Of a stretch of DNA of 64,000 nt, positions 62,050 to 64,000 are shown one piece after another (within the stretch, counting starts at the first letter, position 1; each line of letters begins with the position of its first letter). A program made the translations under genes and the position numbers. The notes below the pieces were generated by a model. It worked only from the letters and a program-made list of their open reading frames with translations. It did no database searches and was not told the DNA's origin. The stretch is from Variovorax sp. CF079 (lineage in GTDB: Bacteria; Pseudomonadota; Gammaproteobacteria; Burkholderiales; Burkholderiaceae_C): assembly GCF_900101545.1 (NCBI RefSeq), contig NZ_FMZU01000022.1, positions 62,001 through 126,000 on the forward strand, written 5' to 3'.

Positions 62050-62595
62050 ATGCTGACACACGCTCCCGGCCGACGGGCTCTCTCGATCCTCGCCGCGTCC
62101 CTGCTTCTTGCCGCATCGGCCTCCAGCCTGGCCCACGGCCCGACGCGCCAGAAGGTGACCGAAAAAGTCACCGTCGAGGCGCCGGCCGACGCCGTCTGGG
62201 CCAAGATCAAGAACTTCAACGCGCTGAAGGACTGGCATCCGGCCGTGGCGGAAAGCACCGCCGACAAGGGCAACACCGAAGGCTCGGTGAGAACCCTCAA
62301 GCTCAAGGATGGCGGCACGCTCGTCGAGGCGCTCGAAAGCTACGACGACGCGCAGAAGAAGTACAGCTACCGCGCCAAGGACGGCGGTGCGCTGCCGGTG
62401 ACGAACTACACCTCCACGCTCTCCGTCGTCGCCGATGGCGGCAAGTCCGTCGTGGAGTGGCGCGGCGCCTTCTATCGCGGCTTTCCGAACAACAACCCGC
62501 CGCCGGAACTCAACGACGAGGCTGCGCTGAAGGCCGTCACCGGCGTCTACCGCAGCGGACTCGGCAACCTGAAGAAGCTGATGGAATCCAAATAG
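62050..62595 (+). CDS. mxaD: MxaD-like SRPBCC-fold periplasmic protein
   Basis: A 181-aa protein with a signal peptide ending near SSLAHG. The mature part is an SRPBCC/START-like domain (VTVEAPADAVWAKIKNFNALKDWHPAV, then TEGSVRTLKLKDGG and WRGAFYRGFPNNNPPP). MxaD in methylotrophs aids transfer of electrons from methanol dehydrogenase to cytochrome. It is adjacent to MxaR- and MxaS-like genes. No MxaF or MxaI is in the window. Confidence 0.85.
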   Translation: MLTHAPGRRALSILAASLLLAASASSLAHGPTRQKVTEKVTVEAPADAVWAKIKNFNALKDWHPAVAESTADKGNTEGSVRTLKLKDGGTLVEALESYDDAQKKYSYRAKDGGALPVTNYTSTLSVVADGGKSVVEWRGAFYRGFPNNNPPPELNDEAALKAVTGVYRSGLGNLKKLMESK

Positions 62596-62618
62596 CGGGC
62601 CCGCTCGGAACCAGCACC

Positions 62619-63638
62619 ATGGGCTTTCAAGAACAACTCGAAGACTGGCGCCATCTCGCGCTGCGCGTCGAGGACGAGGTCGCGAAGGCGGTGATCGGGC
62701 AGACGCAGACGATCCGCCTCATCAACGTCGCGCTGTTCGCGCGCGGCCACGTGCTGCTCGAAGGCGATGTCGGCGTCGGCAAGACCACGGTGCTGCGCGC
62801 CTTCTCGCGCGCCATCGGCGGCGATTTCGAGCGCGTCGAGGGCACGGTCGACCTGATGCCGGGCGACCTGGTCTATCACACCTACGTCGATGCCCAAGGA
62901 CGCCCGCGCATCGATCCGGGACCTCTGCTGCGCCACGGCGAACGGCTGGTCACCTTCTTCTTCAACGAGATCAACCGGGCCCGGCCGCAGGTCCAGTCGC
63001 TGCTGCTGCGTGCGATGGCCGAGCGCACCGTCTCCGCCTTCGACCGCGAGTACAGCTTTCCGCACATGACGGTCTTCGCCGATCGCAACAAGGTCGAGCG
63101 CGAAGAGACTTTCGAGCTGGCGTCGGCGGCGCGCGACCGCTTCATGTTAGAGCTGAACATGCCCAAGCCCGCCGACCGCAGCATTCGCCAGTCGCTGGTG
63201 TTCGACACCGCATTCCACGACACCGAAGGCCTGATCGACAAGGTGGCGCCGGCCATCCTGCCCTGGGACCGGCTCAACGCCATCGGCGCGCAGGTGCAGC
63301 GCACGGTGCGCGCCAGCCAGACCATCGAGCGCTATGTGCTCGACCTGTGGGAGGCCAGCGAGACGCCGCAAAAGTTCGGCATCCGGCTCGACGGCGTGGA
63401 CATGGATCGCCTGATCCTCGCCGGCGCCAGCCCGCGCGGCATGAGTGCGCTGCTGCGCGCGGCGCGCACCGTGGCCTGGCTCGAGGGGCGCACGCACCTG
63501 GAGCCCGCCGATCTGACGGCTGTGCTGCCTTCTGTGCTCGGGCACCGGATCTTCTTCACGCCGGTCTACGAGCTGCGCCGGGCCGAGCTGTCGGAGGCGC
63601 TGGTGATGCAGATCATGGACAAGATCGCCGCGCCTTGA
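62619..63638 (+). CDS. mxaR: MoxR-type AAA ATPase (MxaR-like)
   Basis: A 339-aa MoxR-family AAA+ ATPase: Walker A LEGDVGVGKTTVLRAF, Walker B TFFFNEINRARPQ (Asn replaces the usual Asp, as in MoxR proteins), and sensor region FADRNKVEREETFELASAARDRFMLEL. The start at ATG 62619 begins MGFQEQLEDWRHLALRVEDEV. MoxR/MxaR proteins act as metal-loading or folding chaperones with von-Willebrand-type partners. The adjacent partial mxaS gene fits that pairing. Confidence 0.9.
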   Translation: MGFQEQLEDWRHLALRVEDEVAKAVIGQTQTIRLINVALFARGHVLLEGDVGVGKTTVLRAFSRAIGGDFERVEGTVDLMPGDLVYHTYVDAQGRPRIDPGPLLRHGERLVTFFFNEINRARPQVQSLLLRAMAERTVSAFDREYSFPHMTVFADRNKVEREETFELASAARDRFMLELNMPKPADRSIRQSLVFDTAFHDTEGLIDKVAPAILPWDRLNAIGAQVQRTVRASQTIERYVLDLWEASETPQKFGIRLDGVDMDRLILAGASPRGMSALLRAARTVAWLEGRTHLEPADLTAVLPSVLGHRIFFTPVYELRRAELSEALVMQIMDKIAAP

Positions 63639-63653
63639 AACATCGAGGCAGCG

Positions 63654-64000
63654 ATGGACCGCGTCGACGAATTCCACTATCGGCTGCCGCTTCGCTTCGG
63701 CGGTTGGCGCCCGGGTGCGCAGCGCGGCCTGAGCCAGGGCAGCGCACAGGAATTCGCCGCGCACCGGCGGCTCTTCGACCATCCCGATCCGCGGCGCATC
63801 GACCTGCGCGCCAGCGTTCGCGACGGCCGCGGCGACTGGCTGGTGCGCATCCACCGGCTGCGCGTGGCGATCCCCGTGCATCTGGTGGTGGATGTCTCGG
63901 CCTCGATGCATTTCGGTGCCGACAGGCGCAAGCTCGACGTGGTGGCCGATCTCGCCGAGGCATTGGGCTACAGCGCATTCCGCACCGGCGACTCGGTGGG
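63654..64000 (+). CDS. mxaS: MxaS-like DUF58/von Willebrand A protein (3' truncated by window)
   Basis: The frame is open from ATG 63654 to the window edge, giving 115 residues. HYRLPLRFGGWRPGAQRGLSQGSAQEF resembles DUF58 proteins, and VHLVVDVSASMHFG is a von Willebrand A metal-ion site with the DxSxS pattern. It lies 15 bases after the MoxR-type gene, matching the mxaR-mxaS order known from methanol dehydrogenase clusters. The C-terminal part is outside the window. Confidence 0.85.
   Translation, partial: MDRVDEFHYRLPLRFGGWRPGAQRGLSQGSAQEFAAHRRLFDHPDPRRIDLRASVRDGRGDWLVRIHRLRVAIPVHLVVDVSASMHFGADRRKLDVVADLAEALGYSAFRTGDSV

Overview
The window is high-GC, densely coded DNA from a Gram-negative proteobacterium. 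The gene content (tripartite-tricarboxylate 'Bug' binding proteins, a red-type form I Rubisco operon with cbbX/cbbY, a YgfZ-MltG-Tmk-HolB-PilZ-TatD run, many LysR regulators) points to Burkholderiales, most likely a Variovorax-like member of the Comamonadaceae. That assignment is inference from gene families and not a database match. No rRNA, tRNA or CRISPR array was seen.

Layout. 0-13.9 kb: the end of an acyltransferase-like membrane protein, a patatin-like phospholipase, a cobalt-type nitrile hydratase operon (alpha, beta, accessory), a Bug-type binding protein, a divergent ampR/class A beta-lactamase pair, a 1421-aa autotransporter with 157-aa internal repeats, a TauE/SafE exporter gene inside a 1-kb segment bounded by 28-bp direct repeats, an iron-type alcohol dehydrogenase and an HSL-type hydrolase. 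13.9-23.6 kb: a thioesterase-GNAT fusion, then a minus-strand amide module (branched-chain-type ABC transporter, amidase, cytosolic AmiC-like sensor) with a divergent MarR regulator. Its promoter regions carry two long palindromes. 23.6-28 kb: a Cache histidine kinase/NarL-type response regulator upstream of cstA and a YbdD-like gene. 28-33.5 kb: housekeeping genes (ygfZ, mltG, tmk, holB, pilZ, tatD, an ankyrin protein). 33.6-37.8 kb: an accessory patch with an IS91-like element (tyrosine recombinase plus HUH transposase), a retropepsin-like protein with a degenerate active site, gene-poor DNA and a small conserved protein.

37.8-49 kb: a complete-looking cbb operon on the minus strand (cbbL-S-X-Y-E-Z-F-P-T-A) with divergent cbbR. 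It gives CO2 fixation with a Rubisco activase and phosphoglycolate phosphatase. 49-56.2 kb: a TonB receptor, a Bug protein and an ABC exporter/binding/beta-propeller set of the kind that accompanies PQQ-alcohol dehydrogenases and lanthanide uptake. 56.7-64 kb: a plus-strand xox cluster (xoxF with the Asp-x-Asp lanthanide signature, xoxG cytochrome c, xoxJ, two unrecognised periplasmic proteins, a YVTN propeller, and MxaD-, MxaR- and MxaS-like maturation genes), cut by the window end.

Taken together, the right third looks like a unit for lanthanide-dependent methanol oxidation placed next to the Calvin cycle, which suggests methylotrophic growth by fixing the CO2 released. The left third holds genes for turning nitriles into amides and amides into acids. 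The most interesting unexplained items are the two uncharacterised secreted proteins of the xox cluster, the paired palindromes of the amide regulon, a CTAGGG-type element shared by the cstA and xoxF promoter regions, and the repeat-bounded tauE insertion.
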